64,000 bases of DNA from Sphingobacteriaceae bacterium (lineage in GTDB: Bacteria; Bacteroidota; Bacteroidia; Sphingobacteriales; Sphingobacteriaceae), in contig JAQSWM010000004.1 in assembly GCA_029266635.1 (NCBI GenBank), positions 310,001 to 374,000 of the forward strand, given 5' to 3'. The number at the start of each line of letters is the position of its first letter. The stretch's first letter is position 1. The notes beneath the pieces are model-generated. The model worked only from the letters and a program-made list of their open reading frames with translations, did no database searches and was not told the DNA's origin. Below, one piece after another: positions 44,054 through 52,206 of the stretch. Position numbers and translations under genes: made by a program.

Positions 44054-44054
44054 G
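44047..44054 (+). promoter_or_regulatory. -7 box (TAATTTTG) overlapping the terminator tail, start of the 44060 operon
   Basis: TAATTTTG matches TAnnTTTG exactly and leaves 5 nt to the ATG at 44060. A transcript from here would be leaderless. No TTTG at -33 is visible; that region is the terminator stem. Confidence 0.4.
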
Positions 44055-44059
44055 TCAGA

Positions 44060-44434
44060 ATGAAACAGGGTATTTCGAAGTGGGTTGGAGCAGTGTTATT
44101 TGCCGTTGCGATGCCGATGTTTGCCAGTGCAGATTCCGGTCCGGGCAAGGAACGTTCGGATGTAGCAGTGCTTGTAAGTACCGATCATGTACAGGAATCC
44201 GGTATTCAGGACGATAAGGATAAGAAGAAGACGAAAGATAAGGACGCCAAAGCTGCGGCCGAGGATGCCAAAAAAGATGCAGGCACCAAAACTGCCGCTA
44301 CTGCAAAACCGGATATAAAGGAGGTGCCAAAGGCACGCCCCAAGCTTCGCCCTGCTGCAGTTGCTGATAAGATTAAAGTTAAAAAGGTTCCCGTTAAAGT
44401 GAAACCTAAGCTTATCCGTTCAATCGGACTTTAA
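44060..44434 (+). CDS. Unrecognised exported Lys/Ala/Asp-rich protein
   Basis: 124 aa with a signal peptide (WVGAVLFAVAMPMFASA). The mature part is low complexity: DDKDKKKTKDKDAKAAAEDAKKDAG, then a Pro/Lys/Val-rich tail (KVKKVPVKVKPKLIRSIGL). Its Lys/Asp/Ala bias is close to that of the preceding LEA-like protein. It is the first gene of a tight run with the beta-barrel-type protein (13 bp), the response regulator (3 bp) and the kinase (45 bp), so it may be a target or accessory part of that two-component system. Confidence 0.6.
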   Translation: MKQGISKWVGAVLFAVAMPMFASADSGPGKERSDVAVLVSTDHVQESGIQDDKDKKKTKDKDAKAAAEDAKKDAGTKTAATAKPDIKEVPKARPKLRPAAVADKIKVKKVPVKVKPKLIRSIGL

Positions 44435-44447
44435 ACACTCATCAACC

Positions 44448-45329
44448 ATGAAACCGTACCTGATCTTGTCTTTGTTGCTCGGTGTGGCAGCATCGGCTAT
44501 GGGCCAGGAAAAGAGGGCTGAAACCGCAGTTGATACTGTGGAGAAGGCAAAAACTTCTTTGAACCTGGCTACCATATACGCCAACAACGCTAACTACTAT
44601 GGCCAAACTTCTGCCGACAGGCTTCCATATGTTCTTGGATATGCATCATTAAACTTTCCGGGAGGCTTTTATCTTGCCGGCGGAGCTTACAAATTGATAA
44701 ATCTCGGCTCGGGAATTTCGGGCATCGACTTGTCTGCCGGCTATGATTTCAAATTAGCAAAACAACTGTCCGGCAACGTGAGCTTTAGCCACTCGTTCTT
44801 TCCGGATAGCTCACTCCTGCTGCAGTCAACCAACCCGGACATGGCTTCGGCATCTCTGGAATATGACTGGAATGTAGTGAAAACCGGTCTCACAGCTGAT
44901 TACGCCATCGGCGATGAAAATGCGCTGTTTGCAACGTTCAACGTATCGAAATCTATTGATCTTGGCAGCCTGTTCAGTCCTAAGGATTATATCAGTTTTG
45001 ATCCGGCTGTTGAAGTAGTGGGCGGAACCCAGCGGATTACCACCACAGAAGAAATGCCATCTACAACAACTAATGGCAACGGCAATGGTAAAAAGTTTCT
45101 GTTTCTTCCCCTGCCTTCTTCTTCAAAAACATCAGCGCCTCAGTACAGGCAGGTAACGTCTTCCAGCTTCGACCTGTTGTCTTACAATATCAAGCTGCCC
45201 ATCTCTTACAACCGGGCGAACTATGCCATAGAAGCTACCTATCAGGGCTCTGTTCTGGGAAAAAAAGTAGAAGGCTATACCAATAAGCTAAATTCTTTCT
45301 TTTATTTGGGACTTTATTACTCGTTCTAA
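44448..45329 (+). CDS. Probable outer-membrane beta-barrel protein
   Basis: 293 aa, signal peptide MKPYLILSLLLGVAASAMGQ. The mature chain alternates polar and aromatic residues in short strands (GYASLNFPGGFYLAGGAYKLI, GIDLSAGYDFKLAKQLSGNVSFSHSFF) and ends with aromatic FYLGLYYSF. Ending a chain in Phe after such strands is the usual insertion signal for outer-membrane barrels. No specific family is recognised. It precedes the response-regulator gene by 3 bp, so the sensor pair at 45333-47378 may monitor or control it. Confidence 0.68.
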   Translation: MKPYLILSLLLGVAASAMGQEKRAETAVDTVEKAKTSLNLATIYANNANYYGQTSADRLPYVLGYASLNFPGGFYLAGGAYKLINLGSGISGIDLSAGYDFKLAKQLSGNVSFSHSFFPDSSLLLQSTNPDMASASLEYDWNVVKTGLTADYAIGDENALFATFNVSKSIDLGSLFSPKDYISFDPAVEVVGGTQRITTTEEMPSTTTNGNGNGKKFLFLPLPSSSKTSAPQYRQVTSSSFDLLSYNIKLPISYNRANYAIEATYQGSVLGKKVEGYTNKLNSFFYLGLYYSF

Positions 45330-45332
45330 AAC

Positions 45333-46007
45333 GTGAAAGCCCTACTAATTGAGGATGAAAAAACGCTGGCTTATGAGATAGAAGCTTTCCTGAAGAAAGC
45401 TTTCTACATCTGCGACCTGGCGCATAATGCCCGACAGGGTTTTGAAAAGCTGGAGGATACCCAGTATGATTTCGTGCTGCTGGATTTGGGGCTGCCAGAT
45501 AGAGATGGCTTTGTGCTGCTGGAAAAAGGCAAGAAAGCTCATCCCGAAACAGCATTCATCATCATCACAGCCCGGGGAAATGTGGATGACCGTGTGCGGG
45601 GCCTGAACATGGGCGCCGACGATTATCTCACTAAACCCTTCTCTCTCCTCGAACTCGAAGCCCGAATGCAAGCCATTTCCCGCCGAAAATCAGGCATCAA
45701 CACGCAACTGATCGATCTTGGAGAGTTCAAAGTCGACATTCAGAAACGCATGGTTTCTTACGGAGATGTTGACATAGACCTCACTCGCAAAGAATTTGAT
45801 GTACTAAGCTATTTGTTGCTCCATAAAAATCGCGTGCTTACACGCCTTCAGTTGAGCGAACATATCTGGGGCAGCTTTGCCGATGACGATTTCGACTCCA
45901 ACTACATAGACGTTCACATTAAAAATCTGAGAAAGAAACTTGTCGCTCACGCGGGCGTAGAATGGCTGGAGACCGTCCGCGGCGTGGGCTACCGCATACG
46001 GAAGTGA
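45333..46007 (+). CDS. OmpR/PhoB-family response regulator
   Basis: 224 aa, start GTG at 45333, 3 bp after the stop of the barrel gene. The receiver domain has LLIEDEKTLAYEI, phospho-acceptor Asp51 in FVLLDLGLPDRDG, FIIITARG and GADDYLTKPF. The winged helix at about 125-224 has LTRKEFDVLSYLLLHKNRVLTRLQLSEHIWG and YIDVHIKNLRKKL...VRGVGYRIRK, a full OmpR output domain. Partner of the kinase encoded 45 bp downstream. Confidence 0.95.
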   Translation: MKALLIEDEKTLAYEIEAFLKKAFYICDLAHNARQGFEKLEDTQYDFVLLDLGLPDRDGFVLLEKGKKAHPETAFIIITARGNVDDRVRGLNMGADDYLTKPFSLLELEARMQAISRRKSGINTQLIDLGEFKVDIQKRMVSYGDVDIDLTRKEFDVLSYLLLHKNRVLTRLQLSEHIWGSFADDDFDSNYIDVHIKNLRKKLVAHAGVEWLETVRGVGYRIRK

Positions 46008-46052
46008 GGCGCAAAATGGCGCAGGGGCTAAATCATTGCATAAACTGAAGCT

Positions 46053-47378
46053 TTGAAACTTTCTACCAAGCTTACACTCTTTGTTTCGCTCTCTAAACTG
46101 GCAATCATCCTGGTGTTTGTGTTGGCTTTGCCCTTTGCGGTGGACTATATTTCTTCCCGGTACACAGACAACGTCCTGAGGCAGCAGAAGAAAAAGGTGT
46201 TGCGTGAGATCAAGGAGAAGGGCGTCGACTACTACCTGGATGGGCAGGAAAGCTACGGGAGTTACACGCTTTTACGCGAAGAGTTCATCGCCCTTGAGCC
46301 TGCCGAAAGCCCTGTCAATTTAGATACCATCGCCACCGCCAAGCGGATTATTGAACAGGATACGCTCAGGTACCGGATATTGAGCCACACATTCAATGCG
46401 GGCGGCAAGCGATACGTATTGGAAGTCGCACGGGCAACTTCTGTGATGGGCCAATACAGCCGGCCACTACAATACTTCGCATTTTATGCATTACTGGCGC
46501 TTCTTGCCCTCACCGTGGTTGTCGATCTGATGGTGACGCACAAGCTCATCCAGCCGCTCAAAGCCATCATCAGCCAGAAGCTCGTCAATCAGAAATTCCC
46601 TTTCGCCGCCAGGCAAGAGCCTATAGAAACCTCCACTGAAGATTTTCAATACCTCGATCATTCGCTCATCTTGCTAATGGATCAGATAAATGAGGCTTTC
46701 GAAAAGGAACGTGAATTTACAGCGAATGCGTCGCACGAGCTAATGACTCCCATCAGCATCCTTCAGAGCAAGATCGAAAACCTGATGGAGAACACGGAGG
46801 TGACAGACCATGTGCATCAAAAGCTCAATGAACTGATGCGGACCCTGAACAGGCTGAAGAAAATCGTGAATTCGCTGTTGCTTATCTCGCGGATAGACAA
46901 TGAACAATTCAGCAGGAATGATGAGGTGAGCGTTAAGCCACTGATTACAGACATCATGGAGGAAATCAGCCACCGGCTGGAAGAAAAACAAATCAGCTTT
47001 AGCGCCGATTTTAAGCACAAGATCGAGCTACAAAATGTAAACGCTGATCTTCTGTTTCAGATGTTTTACAACCTGATTAACAATGCAATCAAGTACAACA
47101 AACCTGGTGGCAGCATCACCGTGCGGGATGAGTACAAGGTTGATAACTATTCGGTAGTGATCAAGGATACGGGTATCGGGATTCCTGAAGAGGATCTCCC
47201 CTCCATTTTCAACCGGTTTAAGAAGTCAAATCTTTCAGAAGCGGGCGGATACGGACTTGGGTTGGCTATTGTGAAAAGCATTGCCGGTTATCACCACATC
47301 AAACTGGATGTTGCGTCGGCGGTTGGGCAAGGGACCACGATAACCGTTGTTTTTGCAGAAGAATCGGTGAAAGGCTAA
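46053..47378 (+). CDS. Two-component sensor histidine kinase
   Basis: 441 aa, start TTG at 46053; no better in-frame ATG precedes the first helix. TM1 (LTLFVSLSKLAIILVFVLALPFAVDYI) and TM2 (YFAFYALLALLALTVVVDLMV) enclose a periplasmic sensor of about 110 residues. The transmitter has H-box FTANASHELMTPISIL, N-box MFYNLINNAIKYNKP, DTGIGIPEEDL, F-box FNRFKKS and GYGLGLAIVKSIA. A classic EnvZ/PhoR-like layout paired with the upstream OmpR regulator. Its last 4 bp overlap the convergent gmhB gene. Confidence 0.94.
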   Translation: MKLSTKLTLFVSLSKLAIILVFVLALPFAVDYISSRYTDNVLRQQKKKVLREIKEKGVDYYLDGQESYGSYTLLREEFIALEPAESPVNLDTIATAKRIIEQDTLRYRILSHTFNAGGKRYVLEVARATSVMGQYSRPLQYFAFYALLALLALTVVVDLMVTHKLIQPLKAIISQKLVNQKFPFAARQEPIETSTEDFQYLDHSLILLMDQINEAFEKEREFTANASHELMTPISILQSKIENLMENTEVTDHVHQKLNELMRTLNRLKKIVNSLLLISRIDNEQFSRNDEVSVKPLITDIMEEISHRLEEKQISFSADFKHKIELQNVNADLLFQMFYNLINNAIKYNKPGGSITVRDEYKVDNYSVVIKDTGIGIPEEDLPSIFNRFKKSNLSEAGGYGLGLAIVKSIAGYHHIKLDVASAVGQGTTITVVFAEESVKG

Positions 47379-47869
47379 ACTGCTATCAGCTCCAGCACCG
47401 CCGAAATCGGCTGATCAGAATCAATTAAAATTCCCTTCATTCCTGCCGCTTCTCCCGCCAGCACATCCCGCTCACGGTCGCCAATAAAGTAAGATTTTGA
47501 TGGCTCCACTTCAAACCTTGCTGCCGCCTTCTCCAGCATCAGCGATCCCGGCTTTCGGCACAGGCACTTGCTGTTATACTCCGGATGATGCCTGCAGTAA
47601 TATATTTCGGTTAATTCAATGCCGTTTTCCCGATAAGTTTTCCGCAACTTTTCATGCATTGCGGCAAGCGTTTTTTCGCTGTACCAGCCCTTGGCAAGAC
47701 CACCTTGGTTGGTGATCACGATTAACAAGTAACCCCTATCCTGCAACTCCCGCAATGGCGCAAAATTATGTTCAAGCACATGGAAATCTTCTTCGCGGCA
47801 CACGTAATCGCCGAGCTCTTTATTTAAAACACCATCCCGGTCGAGAAAAACTGCCCTGTTTTTTCGCAT
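47375..47869 (-). CDS. gmhB: D-glycero-D-manno-heptose-1,7-bisphosphate 7-phosphatase (HAD family)
   Basis: 164 aa from ATG 47869; a TTG two codons upstream is rejected because it falls in the promoter box 47873-47880. Short HAD phosphatase of the histidinol/GmhB group: AVFLDRDGVLN with nucleophile Asp10 and acid/base Asp12, IVITNQGGLAKG (Thr motif), the cysteine-containing loop CRHHPEYNSKCLCRKP, which binds zinc in GmhB, and FIGDRERDVLAG (acidic motif). It acts in ADP-heptose synthesis for LPS. The other heptose genes are not in this window, so a related sugar bisphosphatase is possible. Confidence 0.88.
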   Translation of the reverse strand: MRKNRAVFLDRDGVLNKELGDYVCREEDFHVLEHNFAPLRELQDRGYLLIVITNQGGLAKGWYSEKTLAAMHEKLRKTYRENGIELTEIYYCRHHPEYNSKCLCRKPGSLMLEKAAARFEVEPSKSYFIGDRERDVLAGEAAGMKGILIDSDQPISAVLELIAV

Positions 47870-47872
47870 AGG

Positions 47873-47880
47873 CAAATCTA
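47873..47880 (-). promoter_or_regulatory. -7 promoter box (TAGATTTG) of gmhB, probably leaderless
   Basis: Exact TAnnTTTG match on the minus strand, ending 3 nt before the ATG at 47869. It decides between the TTG and ATG starts. Confidence 0.5.
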
Positions 47881-47968
47881 AAAACTTAGCTCTTCCGCTT
47901 AGTGATATTTATCACAAAACTTGGACGATAATGATTATTTCACTTAACTTTATGAAAACCATTCAATT

Positions 47969-48352
47969 ATGTCAAGGAGCCCTTTGTACATCGAATTGTT
48001 AACGTATCTCAACAACAATCAGGAAAATGGAGAATGGACAGATCTTGCCGGCCACTATCGGCAGAAGTTAAGCCATCAGGATTTTTATTCATCTTTTAAA
48101 GAGGAAATTGATTTTCTCACCGAGAATGGCGACATCAAGGTGAAAGGCAATCTCTCCAAAAACCCCGATCCTGAATCTCTTGAACTGAAAGCTACCATCA
48201 CCGAAGAAGGGGAGGAGTACCTTCGCTCGTACAAGTTCGCCCGTGAGGAAAACCAGGACAAGTACAGCACAAAGCAGATAGTGATGCTCATGCTGGGCAT
48301 TGCGGGCGGAACGGTGTTGCTAGGGCTAGGGCTTGCTTACTTTTTCGGTTAA
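47969..48352 (+). CDS. Unrecognised protein with a C-terminal membrane anchor
   Basis: 127 aa. The first 100 residues look like a small winged-helix-type or helical domain (SPLYIELLTYLNNNQENGEWTDLAGHYRQKLSHQDFYSSFKEEIDFLTENGDIKVKG...ATITEEGEEYLRSYK), whose ITEEGEEYL ending is typical of MarR/PadR-like winged helices. It is followed by a single C-terminal helix (QIVMLMLGIAGGTVLLGLGLAYFFG). A tail-anchored winged helix is possible. The box TAACTTTA at 47945-47952, one mismatch from consensus, lies upstream. Confidence 0.6.
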   Translation: MSRSPLYIELLTYLNNNQENGEWTDLAGHYRQKLSHQDFYSSFKEEIDFLTENGDIKVKGNLSKNPDPESLELKATITEEGEEYLRSYKFAREENQDKYSTKQIVMLMLGIAGGTVLLGLGLAYFFG

Positions 48353-48354
48353 GC

Positions 48355-49551
48355 TCAGTCTGAAGTTTCTCCGTTAAACGGATTAAAGTCGCGGCTTTTG
48401 ATTTCCATAGTCGCTGCACGGCTTATTGTCTTTTTGCCAAAACGGCTGTTCAGGCTGTCGAGAGCGGCATAGAGTTTTTTATCCCTTTCATTGTTGTCGA
48501 ACAGGTTTGCCTGGTACGGCCCGTCTGTCAGGTTGCTCAGGCGCAAGCCGATGAGCCTTACAGCCCTGCCCTTCTGGTAAGCTTTTGCAAACAGGTTTTT
48601 GATCAAAGGGAACAGCACCGGGTCTGAATGTGTAGGTGCCATGCTCATTTGCTGGCTGAAAGTCTCAAAATTAGAATACCTTATTTTCACGGTGAGGCAC
48701 GCCGACATCCTGCCCTCATTCCTCAGCTTGTACGTTAGCTGTTCACCCATCGCGATAAGCAATTGCTGCATCATCTCTACATCGGTGGTATCCTCAAAAA
48801 AGGTGTTCTCGCTCGAGATCGATTTCCGCTCATGCTGAGGCATTACCTGTGAACGGTCTATCCCATTCGCTTTTTCCCACATCATCAGCCCCATCTTCCC
48901 GAACACCTGCTGCAGATGCTCCGGTGTTTGCCTCTGCAGGTCAGCGATCTTGTAAATGCCCATGCTCACCAGTCTGTCGACAGCTTTCTTCCCGATCATA
49001 GGAATTTTGCCCACGGGAAGCGGTGCCAGGAAGGCTTTCTCCGTACCTGGTTCCACAAAAAGTTGTCCGTTGGGCTTTGCCTGGCCAGTTGCAATTTTTG
49101 ATACAGTTTTGTTGGTGGACAAGCCGAAAGAAATGGGAAGTCCGGTGTTCTTGATAATGGTTTGCCGGAGCTCGGTGGCAGTTTTATAGCTGTCGTAAAA
49201 CTCGTCCATTCCGCTCAGGTCTATGTAGAATTCGTCTATGGATGTTTTTTCAAAGATAGGAACGGTTGCCCGGATAATCTCCGTTACCTCGCGGGATGCC
49301 TTGCTGTAAGCAGTATAGTTGCCGCCGATAATGGTTGCATGCGGACAAAGCCTGCGGGCTGTCTTCATGGGCATAGCTGAGTGGATACCAAACTTACGTG
49401 ATTCGTAGCTGCAGGAAGCCACCACTCCCCTGTCTGATGAGCCGCCGATCAGCACCGGTATTCCATGAAGCGATTTGTCATTCAGCCGCTCCACCGACAC
49501 GAAGAACGAGTCGAGGTCTATGTGAACTATGCGGCGTTTGTTGTCATCCAT
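48355..49551 (-). CDS. dinB: DNA polymerase IV (Y-family translesion polymerase)
   Basis: 398 aa from ATG 49551. The ATG at 49560 is rejected because it lies inside the perfect promoter box 49558-49565. Palm motifs are VHIDLDSFFVSVE (metal Asp) and KTSIDEFYIDLSGMD (second Asp/Glu pair). GVVASCSYESRKFGIHSAMP is the finger region, and the thumb helix-hairpin-helix is GKIPMIGKKAVDRL. The little-finger domain is complete. It bypasses damaged bases with low fidelity. No LexA box was recognised upstream. Confidence 0.95.
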   Translation of the reverse strand: MDDNKRRIVHIDLDSFFVSVERLNDKSLHGIPVLIGGSSDRGVVASCSYESRKFGIHSAMPMKTARRLCPHATIIGGNYTAYSKASREVTEIIRATVPIFEKTSIDEFYIDLSGMDEFYDSYKTATELRQTIIKNTGLPISFGLSTNKTVSKIATGQAKPNGQLFVEPGTEKAFLAPLPVGKIPMIGKKAVDRLVSMGIYKIADLQRQTPEHLQQVFGKMGLMMWEKANGIDRSQVMPQHERKSISSENTFFEDTTDVEMMQQLLIAMGEQLTYKLRNEGRMSACLTVKIRYSNFETFSQQMSMAPTHSDPVLFPLIKNLFAKAYQKGRAVRLIGLRLSNLTDGPYQANLFDNNERDKKLYAALDSLNSRFGKKTISRAATMEIKSRDFNPFNGETSD

Positions 49552-49557
49552 GCCATA

Positions 49558-49565
49558 CAAATCTA
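49558..49565 (-). promoter_or_regulatory. -7 promoter box (TAGATTTG) of dinB, probably leaderless
   Basis: Exact TAnnTTTG match on the minus strand, ending 6 nt before the ATG at 49551. The 2H phosphoesterase gene diverges from here. Confidence 0.45.
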
Positions 49566-49599
49566 ATACTTAAAACTAAATTAATTAGTAAACTTGCGC

Positions 49600-50172
49600 A
49601 TGGAAAGCATCTATCTTCTTGCCATACTTCCACCCGAAGAACTAAGTGCCCAGATCAACGAAATCCGGCAGGAATGCTCTGAGAAGTTCAAGGTGTACAA
49701 AGGGCTGAAGCCGCCGGTGCATATCACCTTGTTCCGAACCTTCACAATGGACAACTCACTGGAGAAGCATTTACATAAGCTGCTGATGCCCGTCACGCAT
49801 TCTCATCATCCCTTTGAACAGCAGGTGGAGAACTTCGACTGTTTTAACTCGCATGTGCTGTACATCCGGGTGCTGAAGACAGAAGCGCTAAGTGCCATGC
49901 AGCGGGAGATCTCCGCCATTATGAATAAGAGTAAAATTGATCCGCGAGAGACTAAAACGGGGAACACACTCTTCACGCCGCACATCACCATTGCCTACCG
50001 GGATATCCCGCCCGAAACATTCCCGCTCATGTGGGAAGAATATCAGAACCGCAAGTTCAAGCGAAGCTTTACAGTGGACCGGTTTACTTTGCTGAAACAC
50101 GATTTTAAGAAGTGGAATGTGCTGGAGGAGTTTAGGTTGGCGGAGGCAAGGGAAGAGTTGAGGCTTTTTTAG
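49600..50172 (+). CDS. 2H phosphoesterase (2'-5' RNA ligase/LigT family)
   Basis: 190 aa from ATG 49600 (MESIYLLAILPP); a TTG two codons earlier is less likely. The two catalytic HxT motifs are HITLFRT (His41) and HITIAYRDIP in the C-terminal half. The internal symmetry of the fold is visible (VYKGLKPPVHITL compared with TLFTPHITIAY). Family members hydrolyse or ligate 2'-5' or cyclic phosphate bonds in RNA or nucleotides; the in vivo role is usually unknown. Divergent from dinB by about 48 bp. Confidence 0.85.
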   Translation: MESIYLLAILPPEELSAQINEIRQECSEKFKVYKGLKPPVHITLFRTFTMDNSLEKHLHKLLMPVTHSHHPFEQQVENFDCFNSHVLYIRVLKTEALSAMQREISAIMNKSKIDPRETKTGNTLFTPHITIAYRDIPPETFPLMWEEYQNRKFKRSFTVDRFTLLKHDFKKWNVLEEFRLAEAREELRLF

Positions 50173-50183
50173 CCGGTGTAGCG

Positions 50184-50210
50184 TCTGTCAATGCTGAGCG
50201 GAGTCGAAGC
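50184..50210 (+). repeat. Single copy of the GCTGAGCGGAGTCGAAGC intergenic repeat
   Basis: GCTGAGCGGAGTCGAAGC at 50193-50210 with a degenerate 5' part matches the repeat family clustered at 35825-36124. It lies in the short gap after the 2H phosphoesterase gene. Confidence 0.7.
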
Positions 50211-50311
50211 AAATACCTACACAATGCACACCTTCAGTCCGCACCGATGCGGAATCCTGGAGCGACAGGTACGAAACTCCTCGGTGCTTATTTAGTTTAT
50301 CAATACGAGAT

Positions 50312-51037
50312 ATGAACTTCCGGCTCTTTATCATTTTGTTATCCGGTCTCGCAGCCGCTATTCTCCTTGATTCATGTTCAGGAAAGACAGGCGATCAAGC
50401 TGGATTTGTATTCTATCGGGCAGATCCCGGGAAGCAGGAGATTGTGCTTTACTGGAAAGATGGCCAGGGCAAACCTTTCGGGAGTATCGGCAACCTGAAG
50501 AATTGGCTGCTGAAGCAAAACAAGCAACTTATTTTTGCTATGAACGGTGGTATGTTCAAGCCTGATTATTCACCGCAAGGTTTGTTCATCCAGAACGGAG
50601 AAATAGTCCGCCCTTTAGACACCCTGAGCGGCAAAGGCAACTTTTATCTCAAACCTAACGGTGTTTTCTACATCACTTATTCCAATAAGGCTCATGTGGT
50701 AAGCTCCAATAAGTTTAAGAACCGGGATGTGAAATATGCAACACAGTCAGGACCAATGCTTATAGCAGATGGCCAGATACACCCGGCATTTAAACAAGGT
50801 TCTCAAAATCTGAACGTGAGGAATGGTGTGGCGATAATGCCCGATGGGAAGGTATTATTTGCCATGTCTAAGCAGCCAATAAACTTCTACGACTTCGCCT
50901 TATTTTTCAAAGAACATGGCTGCATGAACGCCTTGTACCTGGATGGACTGGTGTCGCGGATATATTTACCAGAACAGGGCTGGGAGCAACTTAACGGAAA
51001 TTTCGGCGTCATTATAGCAGCCTGCAAACCTGAGTAG
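50312..51037 (+). CDS. Phosphodiester glycosidase family (NAGPA/DUF2233) lipoprotein
   Basis: 241 aa. Lipoprotein signal with a D-S-C lipobox (LSGLAAAILLDSC). The domain is that of NAGPA-like proteins: LIFAMNGGMFKPDYSPQGLFIQNGEIVRPLD, the conserved Asn-Gly-Gly-x-F, then TQSGPMLIADGQIHPAF, RNGVAIMPDGKVLFAMS, and CMNALYLDGLVSRIYLP with the catalytic L-D-G. These enzymes remove N-acetylglucosamine from phosphodiester-linked sugars; in bacteria the substrate is probably a wall or exopolysaccharide. A SIMPL-domain lipoprotein gene follows. Confidence 0.85.
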   Translation: MNFRLFIILLSGLAAAILLDSCSGKTGDQAGFVFYRADPGKQEIVLYWKDGQGKPFGSIGNLKNWLLKQNKQLIFAMNGGMFKPDYSPQGLFIQNGEIVRPLDTLSGKGNFYLKPNGVFYITYSNKAHVVSSNKFKNRDVKYATQSGPMLIADGQIHPAFKQGSQNLNVRNGVAIMPDGKVLFAMSKQPINFYDFALFFKEHGCMNALYLDGLVSRIYLPEQGWEQLNGNFGVIIAACKPE

Positions 51038-51106
51038 AAATGTGGATTTATATTCTTCAGCTTTATGGAAATTTATCTTTTTAACATCTACATGAAAAAG
51101 ACATAC

Positions 51107-51796
51107 ATGAGAAAGATTTTATTGATGGCACTAACGGTTTTCCTGATCTCGTCGTGCTCCAGGAAGGCTGCACGTGAACGAATTGAAGTGATAGGATCTG
51201 CCGAACAGGAGGTTACGCCCGATATCGTTTATGTGGGGATTTCACTTCGCGAATATATCCCTTCCGGCACAACTGAACGCGTAACCATTGAAACGCTTGA
51301 AAGAAAGCTGCAGGCTTCCATCAAAGCTGCCGGCATAGATCCGAAAAACCTCCTGGTTAATAATATAGCCAGCTACCAGGAGTATTATAACCGCCGCCGC
51401 AATCCCAGGTTTCTTGCCGGAAAACAGTACCGCTTAAAGTTGCCGGATGTAAAAACCATAGGCCGGATACTGTCGGGCGTTGATCTCCAGGGAATACAAT
51501 ACAGCCAGGTTGAGGGTTACGATTATTCCAATCTTGATGATATTAAGAAAGGCCTTAAGATCAAAGCACTGAAGGCAGCAAGAAACAAAGCGGCTTACTT
51601 AGCTCGTGCTGTCGACAAAGAAGCCGGCGAAGCTATTGAAGTATCTGAGCTAAGCGATCCTCAAATGGCAAACAGGCGGATGGACGTAGGAAATGCCGCC
51701 TCATATGAAGCAGTTGAACAATCTGCAGCATCAACGGTGGACTTTAAGTCCGTGAAGTTGGTTGCCAGCATCAGGGCTGTGTTTGAGATGGAGTAA
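51107..51796 (+). CDS. SIMPL-domain (DUF541) lipoprotein
   Basis: 229 aa from ATG 51107, giving the lipoprotein signal MRKILLMALTVFLISSC; earlier ATGs at 51065 and 51092 lie in front of this signal. The SIMPL domain pattern is visible: RIEVIGSAEQEVTPDIVYVGISLRE, IKAAGIDPKNLLVNNIASYQEYY, and KALKAARNKAAYLARAVDKEAGEAIEVSE, the helical stretch in which periplasmic homologues share K-A-A-x-L-A. Function poorly known (oxidative-stress protection and oligomer formation are reported for homologues). It ends at the bidirectional terminator shared with tRNA-Lys. Confidence 0.82.
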   Translation: MRKILLMALTVFLISSCSRKAARERIEVIGSAEQEVTPDIVYVGISLREYIPSGTTERVTIETLERKLQASIKAAGIDPKNLLVNNIASYQEYYNRRRNPRFLAGKQYRLKLPDVKTIGRILSGVDLQGIQYSQVEGYDYSNLDDIKKGLKIKALKAARNKAAYLARAVDKEAGEAIEVSELSDPQMANRRMDVGNAASYEAVEQSAASTVDFKSVKLVASIRAVFEME

Positions 51797-51856
51797 CCTT
51801 TTAGCTAGATGCTAACAAATACAGAAAATTTTATTGAACGAGAGTTAAAACAAAAA

Positions 51857-51883
51857 ACGCCCTCTGTTTAGAAGGCGCTTTTT
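51857..51883. terminator. Bidirectional terminator between the SIMPL gene and tRNA-Lys
   Basis: CGCC-C-TCT (51858-51865) pairs with AGA-A-GGCG (51870-51877) with one internal mismatch. A T run flanks the plus side and an A run the minus side, so it can end transcripts from both directions. Confidence 0.75.
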
Positions 51884-51895
51884 AATCATTTTCCG

Positions 51896-51968
51896 TGATC
51901 CCGCTGGGATTCGAACCCAGGACCCCAACATTAAAAGTGTTATGCTCTACCGGCTGAGCTACGGAATC
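51896..51968 (-). tRNA. tRNA-Lys (anticodon UUU)
   Basis: 73 nt on the minus strand. Acceptor GATTCCG pairs with CGGGATC (one T-G), discriminator A. D-arm GCTCAGCCGGTAGAGC; anticodon loop CTTTTAA gives anticodon TTT; T-arm CTGGGTTCGAATCCCAG. CCA is not encoded. Confidence 0.95.
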
Positions 51969-52008
51969 ATCCTTTAAAGAAGCATTGCTGCTGTTTTTTA
52001 AAGTGGTG

Positions 52009-52039
52009 CAAATATAGAGTTATAACGCATACCCTGCAA
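52009..52039 (-). promoter_or_regulatory. Promoter of tRNA-Lys
   Basis: Minus strand: TTG (52037-52039), 20 nt, then TATATTTG (52009-52016), an exact TAnnTTTG box about 40 bp before the tRNA 5' end. Confidence 0.65.
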
Positions 52040-52206
52040 GAATGATTTGTGAATATTTCTAATTCTGATGTAAGTACTTAATTTCCAAAGTCGTTTTTTT
52101 AGCTTTTGAGATAAACAGATTACTTTCTGCCAGGCTGAGTCTCCGGTACTCCTTCTCCCCGCCTCCATCGAAGGATGAAGCCACCATCAATCCACCTCGC
52201 CACCGT

